From contig JABWDB010000002.1 in assembly GCA_019614645.1 (NCBI GenBank), positions 11,445,501 to 11,509,500 on the forward strand: DNA of 64,000 nucleotides. Reading direction: 5' to 3'. This document shows, one piece after another, positions 45,644 through 56,793 of this stretch (position 1 is the stretch's first letter; every line of letters begins with the position of its first letter). This DNA is from Stratiolaelaps scimitus (taxonomy: Eukaryota > Arthropoda > Arachnida > Mesostigmata > Laelapidae). The translations under genes were made by a program, and so were the position numbers. A model generated the notes under the pieces. It was not told the DNA's origin and made no database searches. It saw only the letters and a list, made by a program, of their open reading frames with translations.

Positions 45644-48403
45644 CACACAATAAATAAATTATATCTAATAAAAATCATTTTTGGCCACCAAGACCAAAAG
45701 GGGATTCCATTCCACCAACCAAACCCTTAGTGATCATCGTTGGCTCATCGACGGATGGACAACTACCCGATTTTCTAACCATTGTACATAAATCATAACC
45801 GCCCGCTCAACGAATTGCAATTTGCCCAATGCGATTCGGGAACGTCTAACGTTCCGGGTTGAAATGACCCGGAATAACTGTCACATGCATAAGAGACAAG
45901 TGACCTTCCACGAACTGGCGTGCGCGGACCCCACCAACTCCGCAAATAACGATGACGAAAAATTGCACCTGTGAAGGATAATACGAACGCTGCGAGATGC
46001 GCACATTAGTGCGTCGTTAATCTGCTCAATCTGACTTGATACCTTGTACCACGTCAGTTTGTACTTTTTGTCTTATTTGTGCATTTACGCATTTTGTTTA
46101 CATTTCATAATACATGGATCGTATTTGCATTTCCTTGTTAGCCCGATAACATTGGATAGTGCATCGTTCTCGTTCGATGGGCGGCGGATTCGCGGGGGGT
46201 CGGTCTTTGTTCGTGGTGTGTCCCGCCTATTTTCTGGTCAATCCACCAAAATGTCCAGATCAGATGTCTGCTCGCCTCGACCTTGGAAGGTCTTTGACAT
46301 AGCGGTTCGCTCGTCGTTTGCCTGTTTGTGACTACGTTGTATTCCTTTCTCGATTTTTTTGTTTGTTGTGTTATCTCTGTTGTTCCTGCTCCACCTACCA
46401 TCGGGCGATTGTGGATGCTCGTAAATGCCTGTTATTAATGAGATACTGAGAAAACGCAACTATTAAAATATCGAAGTCGACGAACGCGAGGCCCAGCGAG
46501 GAGGCAAGACGCGAATGAAGACACGAATGGCGGCGTTGTCGCTGTGGCAGCAGTTGTGGCTATCTTAATTGTTCGCCGGCGACGTCCAGCATGGCTTGAA
46601 ATGTTGCCAAAAAAGTGAGTTCTAGTGGCGAACATTTCGCCAGTTCACTGTTTGGCCCGTCGATACGATGGACAGCGGATGCCGTTCCATGAAACAGTGT
46701 TAAGTCATCCGGCGGAACGAACTCCTGTTTAACCTACTGTGGTAGACTCGGAGTGGCAACTCAACAGAGCTGAACTCTCTGAACGAGAGTAAAGGAAGGT
46801 CACGATGAGGGTGTCCGTTTAGCGGACGACGGTCGCGCATCCCGTAGTCAGAGCAGCATGCTCGCCGGCTAATGAAAGCGTGACTATGACGAAGGTTAAA
46901 TTGAATCTGGGAAACACTTCCTCCAGCACATCGTTGTGACCTGTGCACATGTTAGTGAAGAGCAGAAGTGGTGAAGCGAACTTTTGTGACAGGCCAAATC
47001 GTCGGACGATCCACAAGCAAACGGTGTCTCTCTCTCTCCCTGTGGCTATTTAATTAAACACTTCTATGCAGTATATAATTGGCAGTTTCACATAATTTAC
47101 CTGTCTTATGGCGAGTACAAGTAATTTACGCTAGAGAGAAACCTCGGTCTGGTAAAAAAAAAACAAGGATATGCAATACTTAATAATCTCTGGGTGGTTT
47201 CTTTGCTGGCCAGTCACCTCGGGAGACGATCTTGACAGCAGATCCCGTCAGTACTCTTCGAACTTCAACCCCTCTCGAAACGACAAATGCTGTATTGAGG
47301 AATTGACGCTGATACTTCATCGCTGGGGTGCATCCGTAATTGGGCGAACTCACCGGTTTCGCTTATGACAACAGATGATAATCAAAATATTAGCTATTAC
47401 TACTATTCGTGTTCAAAGTATCCGCCTCAACATTTAGGAGGATTAATCAACAAATCAAGCTATCTCATTCAAGTTACCGAATATATGCCTGGAAGCGTCA
47501 TTGGAGTGTGTTATTAATTGTGTGTTTAATATGTGTGTTTCTAACATCATAGGTGACCCTTCCTCCTATCATCATAGTGCAATATGTCTATGGTCAGCGA
47601 ATAGATTTATCTGACTGTTTCACACTAAATTACCTCCATCCAGTTAAGTGCAGCTGGACGAAGCAGTCATCTTGAAAATAAACAAAGAAAAACTCGCTAG
47701 ACTAAATCGAGTAGAGATTGTGCACAGGCTACCTGAAACCAGATATTTTTCGAACGACTATCTGATGAGATACCTGCGGGTACGTGAAACACAGTATAAA
47801 TTTCTATTTCTCTAAGATACCCACCCGTCCAGCTTACGCGACCCTAGCGGGTGGTGAGGCACGCTGACACCCTCCAGATTGCAATGTCAGTTCTGGAAAG
47901 GGAAGTCGTGTTTCCATCCTCAATCAATCTTCTTGTAGTAGAGTGATGTGATACTTACGGACACATCGGTTGTGTTGCCCTTCTAAAAGGTAGGTAAAAA
48001 TAGACTGTACTCGTTCGTGATACACGTTCTGAAAATTTAAGCGCGTTGCGAAGAGCTACGAATTTTCGTTCACATTGCACAATTCCTCTCCGCAATAGAA
48101 TCGTTTTCTCCGTGGATGTAAATCGCTCGCAATGCTTAACGTGCCAAGTGTGCAGGGCGGGACAGGCTCAATGTTGACCAAACACAGGCAAGCCTACATG
48201 ACCTTTCATAGCCGCAGTGTCACCCCGGCCTAATCAAGAGTGTTGGCAGACGCCCCACAATATTGTACTTCATTACTGTTGAATGCTTGTGTATCACATT
48301 CTCGTTGTGTATTGCTTAAATAAACGTCGATGTTGATTAGCTTGTTTTGTGTTTAGCATCGTCAGTTTGCACTGCACACTCGAGGCATGGCATCCGCCGT
48401 GCT

Positions 48404-48451
48404 ATGTACGTAAATAACCCTGATGAAAACATCAGGGTTATTTACGTACAT
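48404..48451. repeat. Perfect 22-bp inverted repeat with 4-nt loop
   Basis: Arms 48404-48425 and 48430-48451 are exact reverse complements around aaaa; the outer ends read atgtacgtaaat. There is no mismatch and no neighbouring gene, so it is a recent fold-back or a site under constraint. Confidence 0.95.
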
Positions 48452-49701
48452 CCAGTTGGTGTCACACACCGCGGCGTAATTCGCATATTGAGCAAATGGG
48501 GCTGAAAATCAGCCCGGAGAATTTCTTTCACTTATATGTTGACGTGTACAATTCTGCCGGGCTCTATTTGTGCTTCGAACTGATTGTACACAACGTATTC
48601 AACCAGTGAGAAATGCGTGTGTCCGAACAGAACTGCAAGCTGCCTTCTAGATTGGACTTCGCGGTCTCTCGATTTCCAGCGTAGCAAAGTTAGCCCCGAA
48701 TGATACCTTAGTGTCGCAATCTCTTACCAACGAGCCTCTGTGCCTCTCGCCCCAGCGTTGTCTAACTTTTATAAAGTTTTTTTTTAGGAGGGAGGAGGTA
48801 TTACAGGAATTTATAACGTAATCAACATTTTCATATGTATGCCGATCATATGTAATAATTATAGTTGACTCAGGTTTACTTGGCTTTATCAAGCTTGTGG
48901 GCTTCCACAGACAGCAACTTGAAGTTAGCGATCATAGAACTTGACAACAATGAAATGCCGCACTGAAATCGTATTAGTATTTTGATTATAAATGATGTCC
49001 ATGATTAATATGTGTTATCAGTTCCCTATCCGAGTGGTTTTACTGTTATTTCTTAATTTCATGGTTAAACTACATTCAATTTTGAATCGTTGTTTAAATG
49101 ATAACACCAAACTTGGCGCTACATTGTAAAACGAACGTATTGTCATTATATATATATCGTCGTTGAATAGGCTAGTTTCTCCCCATTAATATTATACATT
49201 TCGGTCTAGGAAGGGAAGTGTTTAATATTTTTATACATGAACTTGGCATATACTTTATTTTGGTCCATATTGTTTTCTCGTCAAACGAGGGGCACATTTT
49301 TATTATTGCCATTTTCAGGTTTGTCCGCACATACATACAGATTTGCATGCATACAAATTTGGCTAGCTGTTGAAGAGAGAACCATTATTACTATTATTAG
49401 TATTTTAATAATCGTGACGAGTATCCAGTATGCATAAATAAATGGCAATAATTATTGAAAATATGATTCATATTATCATTAGTTTTATAGTCTCTAACGA
49501 CACTTAGAAACAGTATGTTCTTTTAACGTTATATCACCATTGCTTATAACAATTCCCGTCGGCGTTCCCCTGTACTGACACACCTATGCTGGCTGGCTAC
49601 GTAACTACCGTAGATTTTGATTGCGTACAGGTAGATTCTTACCAGCACCGATTACGAACACTTTTGCCGAAATCGATGCTCAACAGATATCACTGGACAC
49701 A

Positions 49702-49929
49702 ATGCGTACGTTCGTAATTGCATTCGCCTTCATTGGGATCGCCCTCGTCCCAACGCTTGCTGACCTAGATGCGAAGGACCTAGGAAAAGATTGGCTGGCG
49801 GAAGCGCGCAAGGACAAAAACGCAGACCTCGAACAGGCCATTCTGAAGGGAATCCAGCTACTTAAACAGCACGCTGACCAAGTTGACGACACATCGAAAA
49901 TCCGGGTGTACGATGTTATCCTTAAAGCG
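49702..49929 (+). CDS. Secreted protein exon 1
   Basis: 76 codons from the ATG (context ggacacaatg) to a donor aaagcg/gtaagg. It carries the signal peptide and the helix-rich half. No cysteine lies in the mature part of this exon. Confidence 0.82.
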
Positions 49930-50544
49930 GTAAGGGTTACGACATGACTGTGTGATGTCTTGGTTTTCCATGAACACAAACCCGTAGCGATTCTGTCACT
50001 GTAGAAACTAGAGCTGTCATGGGCCCTGCACACAAAGTACAATAAAAGACCTGTGGATAGAGAAAATCCATGCAGACATTTTGGTTAAATAAATGATTTG
50101 CTATTTACAAATCGCAAGCTAGCTCGAAGTCGGCCAATCGTCCGTTTGCCATTACAACCACTTGTGGGTGGAGTTGATAGAGGAATTAGGAATTACATCA
50201 AGCGATAACTATCAGACGTACTACTCATCAGCGGAAAGTAAAGCATGTATTCGGTGCTGCAAACTTTTGCAGACTAGAATTGCGAAGCAGTCCACGTTTG
50301 GATTTCAAACGAAATCTTCGCCGTTGCCACCGAATAATTCTATCTATTATTAATATATTATTACGCATATTTGCAGAGACCGGGCCGCGATGGCTGGGAC
50401 ATTCACATGAACGTGAATGGCCAGCAAGCATGCAAGATTTCGCTTAAGAGGCACCACGGCAAGGAAATCGAGATAGATGAGCTGTCGGGCTGCGGCAAAG
50501 GGGGTTGTGCCCACAACCAGAAAGTCTCCTGTCAAACCATTTAG
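49702..50544 (+). CDS. Small secreted four-cysteine protein, unknown family, two exons
   Basis: Exons 49702-49929 and 50377-50544, phase 0, 131 residues. A signal peptide (MRTFVIAFAFIGIALVPTLA) is followed by a helix-prone acidic/basic stretch (KDWLAEARKDKNADLEQAIL, KGIQLLKQHADQ), then strand-like sequence (IRVYDVILKA / WDIHMNVNGQQACKISLKR) and a C-terminal part with the remaining three of four cysteines (SGCGKGGC and VSCQ). A single helix followed by strands, with four late cysteines, recalls the layout of secreted cystatins, but the cystatin QxVxG motif is absent, so this is only an analogy. A longer in-frame start exists upstream, but this ATG gives the clean signal peptide. Poly(A) signal at 50619-50624. 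Confidence 0.82.
50377..50544 (+). CDS. Secreted protein exon 2
   Basis: Acceptor gcatatttgcag. It encodes RPGRDGWDIHMNVNGQQACK, ISLKRHHGKEIEIDELSGCG and KGGCAHNQKVSCQTI before TAG. All four cysteines of the mature protein are here, probably two disulphides. Confidence 0.83.
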   Translation, partial: RPGRDGWDIHMNVNGQQACKISLKRHHGKEIEIDELSGCGKGGCAHNQKVSCQTI

Positions 50545-50618
50545 CAGTGGTGTCGCACCCAAGCTGCCGGAGTAGAAGCCACTCCCCTTCACTGGTGGTG
50601 AAGGCAACGTGTGCTAGC

Positions 50619-50624
50619 AATAAA
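50619..50624 (+). terminator. Poly(A) signal of the secreted-protein gene
   Basis: AATAAA about 75 bp after the TAG stop. Confidence 0.65.
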
Positions 50625-51790
50625 ATAACCATAACCACTGCAGTGGCGCTGCTCTTGATCTTTTCAAAGTCAAGCGCAATGTTTCTTTTTTTTATACACA
50701 ACTCGTTTACAAGTAATTGCAGGTCTTCTTCTTAATGGTGGATGCATCGCGGATCGCTGATTGCACAATATATATATATTATGGATTAGTGGTTAGACAC
50801 TTTGGAATCAACGGGCGTTACGCAAAATTCTCAAATCGAATAGATCGCGTGTTTAGCATACTATCATTCAAAGCCTTCAGGACGCGTCGGGCAAAACGGG
50901 AGATAGTCGAATGAGAAATTGTTCACGGTGACGTGATGACGTTATGGCGTCATCTTCTAGATGAGAAAACTAATTGTCTCACTTAGCTGTGCGCTCTGCC
51001 ACCGCAATATTTGTCCCTCTCATTAGCCCGAAGAATGGAGACCATACAATATTTCGGCAACACAGCATTCAGAAATCTCTAGCTTATCCATATAGTAAAG
51101 GATTCAAAGAAAACTGTATCAAATTGGACGGTGTCCTCGTTTCGACGAACACAGGTCTGTGGAAGTATGAGCAGGCTCGCTCAAGTTCAAATCAGCCTTT
51201 CTGGGATGTAAGCTTCGTTAGCCAGTGTATTAATCGATATGCGCTCTCTCTCTCTCTCTCCATTTCTTACTCTGAGTTTGCTTCAAATATACTTGTATTA
51301 TTTTGGTGTATATGACGCGCACTTAACATCCGCTAGAGTCAGTCCGATAAATGTCACAAACTTTTGGTCAACGTAAATCTCATCAGTAACAAGAAAATAA
51401 GCGGGCGTAGTATACGATAATACTATTGCTAACTTATACAAATGTGTTGTCACTAAAATTATAACTCCTAATCATTGTTACTCTTTCTTTCGTGCCTGAG
51501 TAATTCGTACATTACTGACATCATATCTATACGAATGACAGCTTAAGCATTTAGTCGTAAATTGTCTAAATTTATTAGATTTGTTATAATTATTTGAAAT
51601 ATTATTATTATTCGTATTAATATGAATAGGTAACACCCTCGTCGTCATCATTTTAATATTATTATTATATATTGCTTATTTCTTATCAGCATCATCACCA
51701 TCAAGTATGTATGCACCTTGAAAGAGGTGCGACATTTGCGTTGTCAGCCTCAGACTTATTGTCTCATTCCAACATCGTCGCATTATACAT

Positions 51791-51906
<116 letters not shown>

Positions 51907-53319
51907 TTATTACTTATGTGGTTTCCTTACTATTCACTGGAGCCGCTTAGTTGGTTGAATTCGATCTTTCTACAAATCTACAATTGGCGCACATACATCC
52001 CAACTACCGACGGATCCCTATCGAAAACGAAACGCTACATGTAGAGAACCAACAACAGCATTCAGAGATTCAACGGCGATATTAAGGTTACTGGCTTTTT
52101 ATTAAACTTGTCAGAACGGGATGGCTAACGGTTCTTTGGGTATAGATTACTTTCCTTACGGTTTTTACTGGATAAGTAATGATAGATAGAGCCACATTAT
52201 GCGTGTACACCTATACGATTTAGATTCCGCCGTAAGATGGCCGTAATTATTCCATATGCATTTCGCCATGCCACCATTGAAAGTGGCTTAATTTGTTTTA
52301 TGTTAAGCATTATATTTAATTACGTATTATCGCGTGAATATCTTCTCTATCTTTGCCGCTTGTCAGTGCTAGACGTTGTTGCGTAAGCCAAGCGATTTGG
52401 ATGCCAAAAGCTATCGCCAGGGAATATTCTATATATTTGGAGGGGCTTTTAGTTCTCTCTATTGATACTAATGACATCGTTCGGAATGATCCGTGCATCC
52501 TTCATTGTGAATATCATCCTGGCTGAGTGAATGAGACGATCTGCTGCGGCTAATTAATTTCACCGACCTAATAATTGATGATTCTCTCCTAGTCGATGCC
52601 GTTTAACGAGCTCGTTTACTCGTCGCTGCTAACGAATTTGACAACTTATGCTGGATGACTCCAATTTAGCTCCAATGATTTTTGCTAAAATCATTGTTAT
52701 TCTCAGAATCATTGCGGAATTAGAGGTCCACTCATGGCTATCTCACTGCAAGTGGGAGGCAGCTTATTTTTGTCTTGGACCATATTTTCTTTGCCTAAAA
52801 AAGCAAGGTTCTATTGTATAAGACGACAGAGCTTGATGGATAAATGAACCGCGAACGTTGGCCGTCGGTAAATTAATTTCGTATCTGGCGCGGCACAAGA
52901 CCGCTATCCCGCCTATGTATTCGTGACCACTACGGTTCATTGAGGCAATGGGTACCTAACATGAAGAAGACTTGTGTATGTGCTGTGTGTGCCCTTCTTG
53001 CAACAATGGATTGTCATTTTGCAGGTTGTGTCGTGTCATATTGCAGTTGGTATTATTGTTATTGTGGTCTGTTGATGCTAAATTAGGGGACTCCATTTCG
53101 CCCAGAAACGTAGGGCAGAGCATCTGTTCGGCTCTGGCATTAGAGTCGTATTTGACGAAATTGAACAAAATGTCATTCTGGATTTGGGCTGACGGGTAGA
53201 GGCTGTGCTCATTCTTTCGTTCGCCTCCTCATGTATAATTATTATTATTATTATTATTAATAGATGCATTCGTAATTCTTCTACACCAGCACTGCATTCA
53301 ATCTCTATATACACAGATC

Positions 53320-53341
53320 TTATATATATATATATATATAT
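53320..53341. repeat. (TA)n microsatellite
   Basis: Pure TA tract; a (TTA)n run lies 60-80 bp to its left. Confidence 0.85.
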
Positions 53342-55263
53342 TGACCGTATTCTGCTGTCGAATTCAACATGGCTGCCTGGTAGTTGAGCTGTTCAAATTG
53401 TCAACCTTTGTTCCGGAAGAGCAAAGAGGATCGGTCCCGGTTCGCCAGCCACCTTGTAATGGTTTGTTTATATGACATAGTTCATATGAAGTGTCGCCAG
53501 CAGCTCTGGAGAGCAGACGTGTCAAGCACAATCTCAGATGGTCGCTCTCAAACAAATACATTTAGGTCATTATTCTTCTGTCAGTATAGTTCAAGTTCTT
53601 AACGTCTTGCCAGCGCCCTAAGTGCAGATCTGTTTGTCGTACCTTTGATACTTGGTCCCATCCACTACCTTCAAGCGATCCAGGCAGAAATGTTGGCAAT
53701 GGTCTCTGTATGTAAGGGTCCAATGGGTGAAGACATCGTTGTGCACTTCCGTCTCCTGAAGGAGGTCGATACGAACTTGGTTTAGAAGACCTCAAATGGT
53801 CTCGAGCGCGTGGAGACGCCTATATCTGCAATGCATCCAACTCTTTTACAGCTCACCAGCTGAACAGCGGTCACCGTCTGTTAGCGTCAATGCATCACAC
53901 TGTTGACACGGCAAGCGATTAAGGTTTCATGCTATTTAACTCGTCCATGAGACTCCTCTCAGCTCTTCATGGATACTATATAGGCCATCAGTGTATTTGA
54001 ACACCACACCGCCCCACAATGGAGAGAGCGAGAGAGAAAGATGATACAAACACGTGGGTTAGCTTCTGGAGAATTTTATTCAAAATTGATTTTCCTCGCT
54101 ACGGGAAGATACTAATATAATTCTATCTTCGGCGCGTTGGATGGACGGAGAATAAATTGCACGCGGTGGTACTCGATCGCGGCTGATAAACCTGCGCTGC
54201 CAAATACAGCCCTGATTGTGGAGTGGATTCTGGGATGTTACTGAAACAAATAAGTAGGCTCGCCAGAGAGCCTGATGACAAGCTTTGCATCGAATCAGTT
54301 CCAGCCCAGTTGAACATCGAGGTTAATGATACCTATTAGATACCGACGGTGTCTGTAAGCTCGGTCCATCGGTGCCGTTCGTTCATTGTAGAGACGATGT
54401 TCAGGTATCTGAATACAGGAATTGTCGATAGAGCTTCAAGTGGCATCACTTTTTCCTTGCCTACTCAATGAGTGGCTCAAAGAGTGATGAGCTATTATTG
54501 CTTATTTATTTATTTATCTGTTAAATAAGTGAAACAATTCACTTGTCATCATTTGAGGGATTCACTCTTTGTTCTTGATCTAAATATGTTGAAGAACTTA
54601 ACCCAGAAACAGGTTAGTGCACTGGTTCAGTTTCGCAATTTTTAATTCAGAAACATACCCCTCCTCTTCAGGTTGGTCTACCCCCGCTAGACGACCTTCG
54701 TTGGCTTACATTGGTAGCGCGATGGCACGGGATACAAAGGACTTCCAGTGTCTCGTGCATGTCCCTTGTTCGGGCAGAGTCTAGTTACATCGCTTTTGTT
54801 CTTACGACATTAGCACACAAGCATACAAGCACACGCTCAGTCAGACATCCTCATTTATGAGTGGCTTGGCTATAGCTCAATTGTTGCACACAACTCCTCT
54901 CCCGTCCCATGACTCGATCCATGTTCATCGCGCATCATAGCTGCTTGATGATGGTATGTAACACGAAATAGTCTCTCTCTCTCTTTCTCCCACCCTCTCT
55001 CTCTCTCACTCATTTTTTCATATCAATATGGCTATCATTGTAACTATAACTAGTAACCATTACGAATAGTGAGAATAGTAATTATAATTAAGGAATTACT
55101 TTCCTTAATTAAGACACATGCCATGTGTTAGATGTGCTTATATATGTGCCCATATGATAATCATAGTCGCCATTTCGCCAAAGGACGCCTTCGTTTGTGG
55201 CTTATACTTAAACCTCGGAGACAATGTCACATGTGTTTCGCGCACTTTGATCGTCGAATGCGA

Positions 55264-55296
55264 ACTGCGACAATGGTCACTTGCCATTGTCGCAGT
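55264..55296. repeat. 13-bp inverted repeat with 7-nt loop
   Basis: actgcgacaatgg and ccattgtcgcagt are exact reverse complements around tcacttg. Confidence 0.9.
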
Positions 55297-55539
55297 GCAA
55301 ACGAGTGAATTATCGGCCAAAAGTTGATCGGAAGCCGTAGTTCTGTGTCGGACGTGACCCTCATCGGACGTAAATTCGTGTCGTGTCTGTCTGCCGGTTG
55401 AGATTTTGGTATCATCGATACAGAGGATCGTGTGATTCAACGCGGTTTCCCCGGACATTTCCTTCTTGCAAACGTAACACGAAAGCGATAAACCGATGAT
55501 ATGAAAGTGGTTCAATAATTGTTTAATAATGCAATAATA

Positions 55540-55566
55540 ATATTAATAATAATAATAATAATAATA
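55540..55566. repeat. (AAT)n microsatellite
   Basis: Trinucleotide run aat repeated about eight times. Confidence 0.9.
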
Positions 55567-56327
55567 CGGTGCATCGGCAGCCACGGTGCGTGTGAAAATG
55601 ACACGCCCAATGAATGTCAATGGTCACCCATTTCGATTTTCAGTTGAGCAGACATTCTGATATTGTCTTTGTGAGATCGTGATGAATGCAATAACTATAA
55701 TAGCTGTAAGTCCAATATATAGTAATAATGCGTATTGTTGTTATTATCGGCCATTTCGTCTCAGAGTTACTGTCACATCACACCGTTTTTACTCAATGGC
55801 TACTGTTGTTGTGGTTGCAGCGGACTGAGCTCGGAATACCTCTGATCTACAGATTTTCTTATATTAGTCTCCATATCGATGAAATACCGTGATTCTGTTC
55901 TAGCTGGCAATTTCGTACATATTCCACATGTTCGTGTTCGGATGATGCATGAATGTACGCTGGTTTGCTCTACCTAATTTGTTGATTTCTTTCTTTGCTT
56001 GGCCTCATCGTCTCCTCCTTGCACTCCGGCCACTTCCTAAACAAATCGCTGTATGTACCCGGCCGGCGAAATGGTTCTCTGAATTCAGCTGCCTATTGCT
56101 GCGGCAGTTTTTGGTTGGTGCTTCGTTCTCGTTGTTTCAACGTTGTCATCGTTGTCGTTCGCTTCTGGTCGTTGAAACTAGATCATGATTGGAAATAGTG
56201 CTAATTGACATTGGACTGCTCGGTTAGGCTGCATCGAACGAATGGCTTGCATGTGTGATTGTGGCAACGACAACAGCCACCAACAACAATGTTCCGTATC
56301 ATCCCCGCGGGTGCTGCTGCTGCTGCT

Positions 56328-56793
56328 TTAGATGACAGGGTTATTGTTGCTGGTACAGATATTCGTATCACCGGCATTCGACGAGGCCGCTGCCCCGTCT
56401 CTGCCGTCTGATGTTGTTACCGTTGTTGTCGATCCTGCTGATGCTGCTGTTGTTGAGGCTGTGCCCGGTGGTGTCGCGGCAAGCACTGCCGTCGATGAAG
56501 ACGCGGTCGGCGTAGTAGTGTTATCCTCCGAGGTGGCCGTTTGCCGGACGAATGGGAATCGCTTCATGGTGACAGACGGTTGCAACGGCAACATTGGCGA
56601 GCCGGGAGTCTCGTTCGTTGGCGACATCAGGGGCGAACTGCCCGGTGGCGAACCCAGACCCGAATCAACGGCGATCGTCATCAGACGCTGAAGTTCAGGT
56701 CGATGGGCTGATCCGAGCGTCCCCTGAGCAGCCGATGACAGCCGGCGGCGTTCGTGGCCCGATCCGTGCCGATGGTGATGGTGATGGTGGTGC
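56328..56793 (-). CDS. TMEM200-like gene, terminal exon
   Basis: The acceptor ends aatttcgtag. The first base completes an arginine codon, then come seven histidines and RHGSGHERRRLSSAAQGTLG, a proline/serine stretch (SGLGSPPGSSPLMSPTNETP), KRFPFVRQ and a threonine/alanine-rich end with NNNPVI and TAA. The plus-strand open frame at 56332-56691 is its mirror. Confidence 0.7.

Larger units (their letters stand above)
42899..49701. other. Intergenic region between the cuticle and secreted-protein genes
   Basis: The two genes diverge here. A GC-richer part at 43000-44250 includes CCG repeats near 43270. It also holds (TA)n tracts at 45070-45096 and 45586-45643, a perfect hairpin at 48404-48451, and a possible membrane-segment exon at 46500-46613. 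No complete gene is recognised. Confidence 0.45.

Noticed and set aside
56332..56691. Valine/alanine-rich plus-strand open frame
   Set aside because: Antisense shadow of the terminal TMEM200-like exon.
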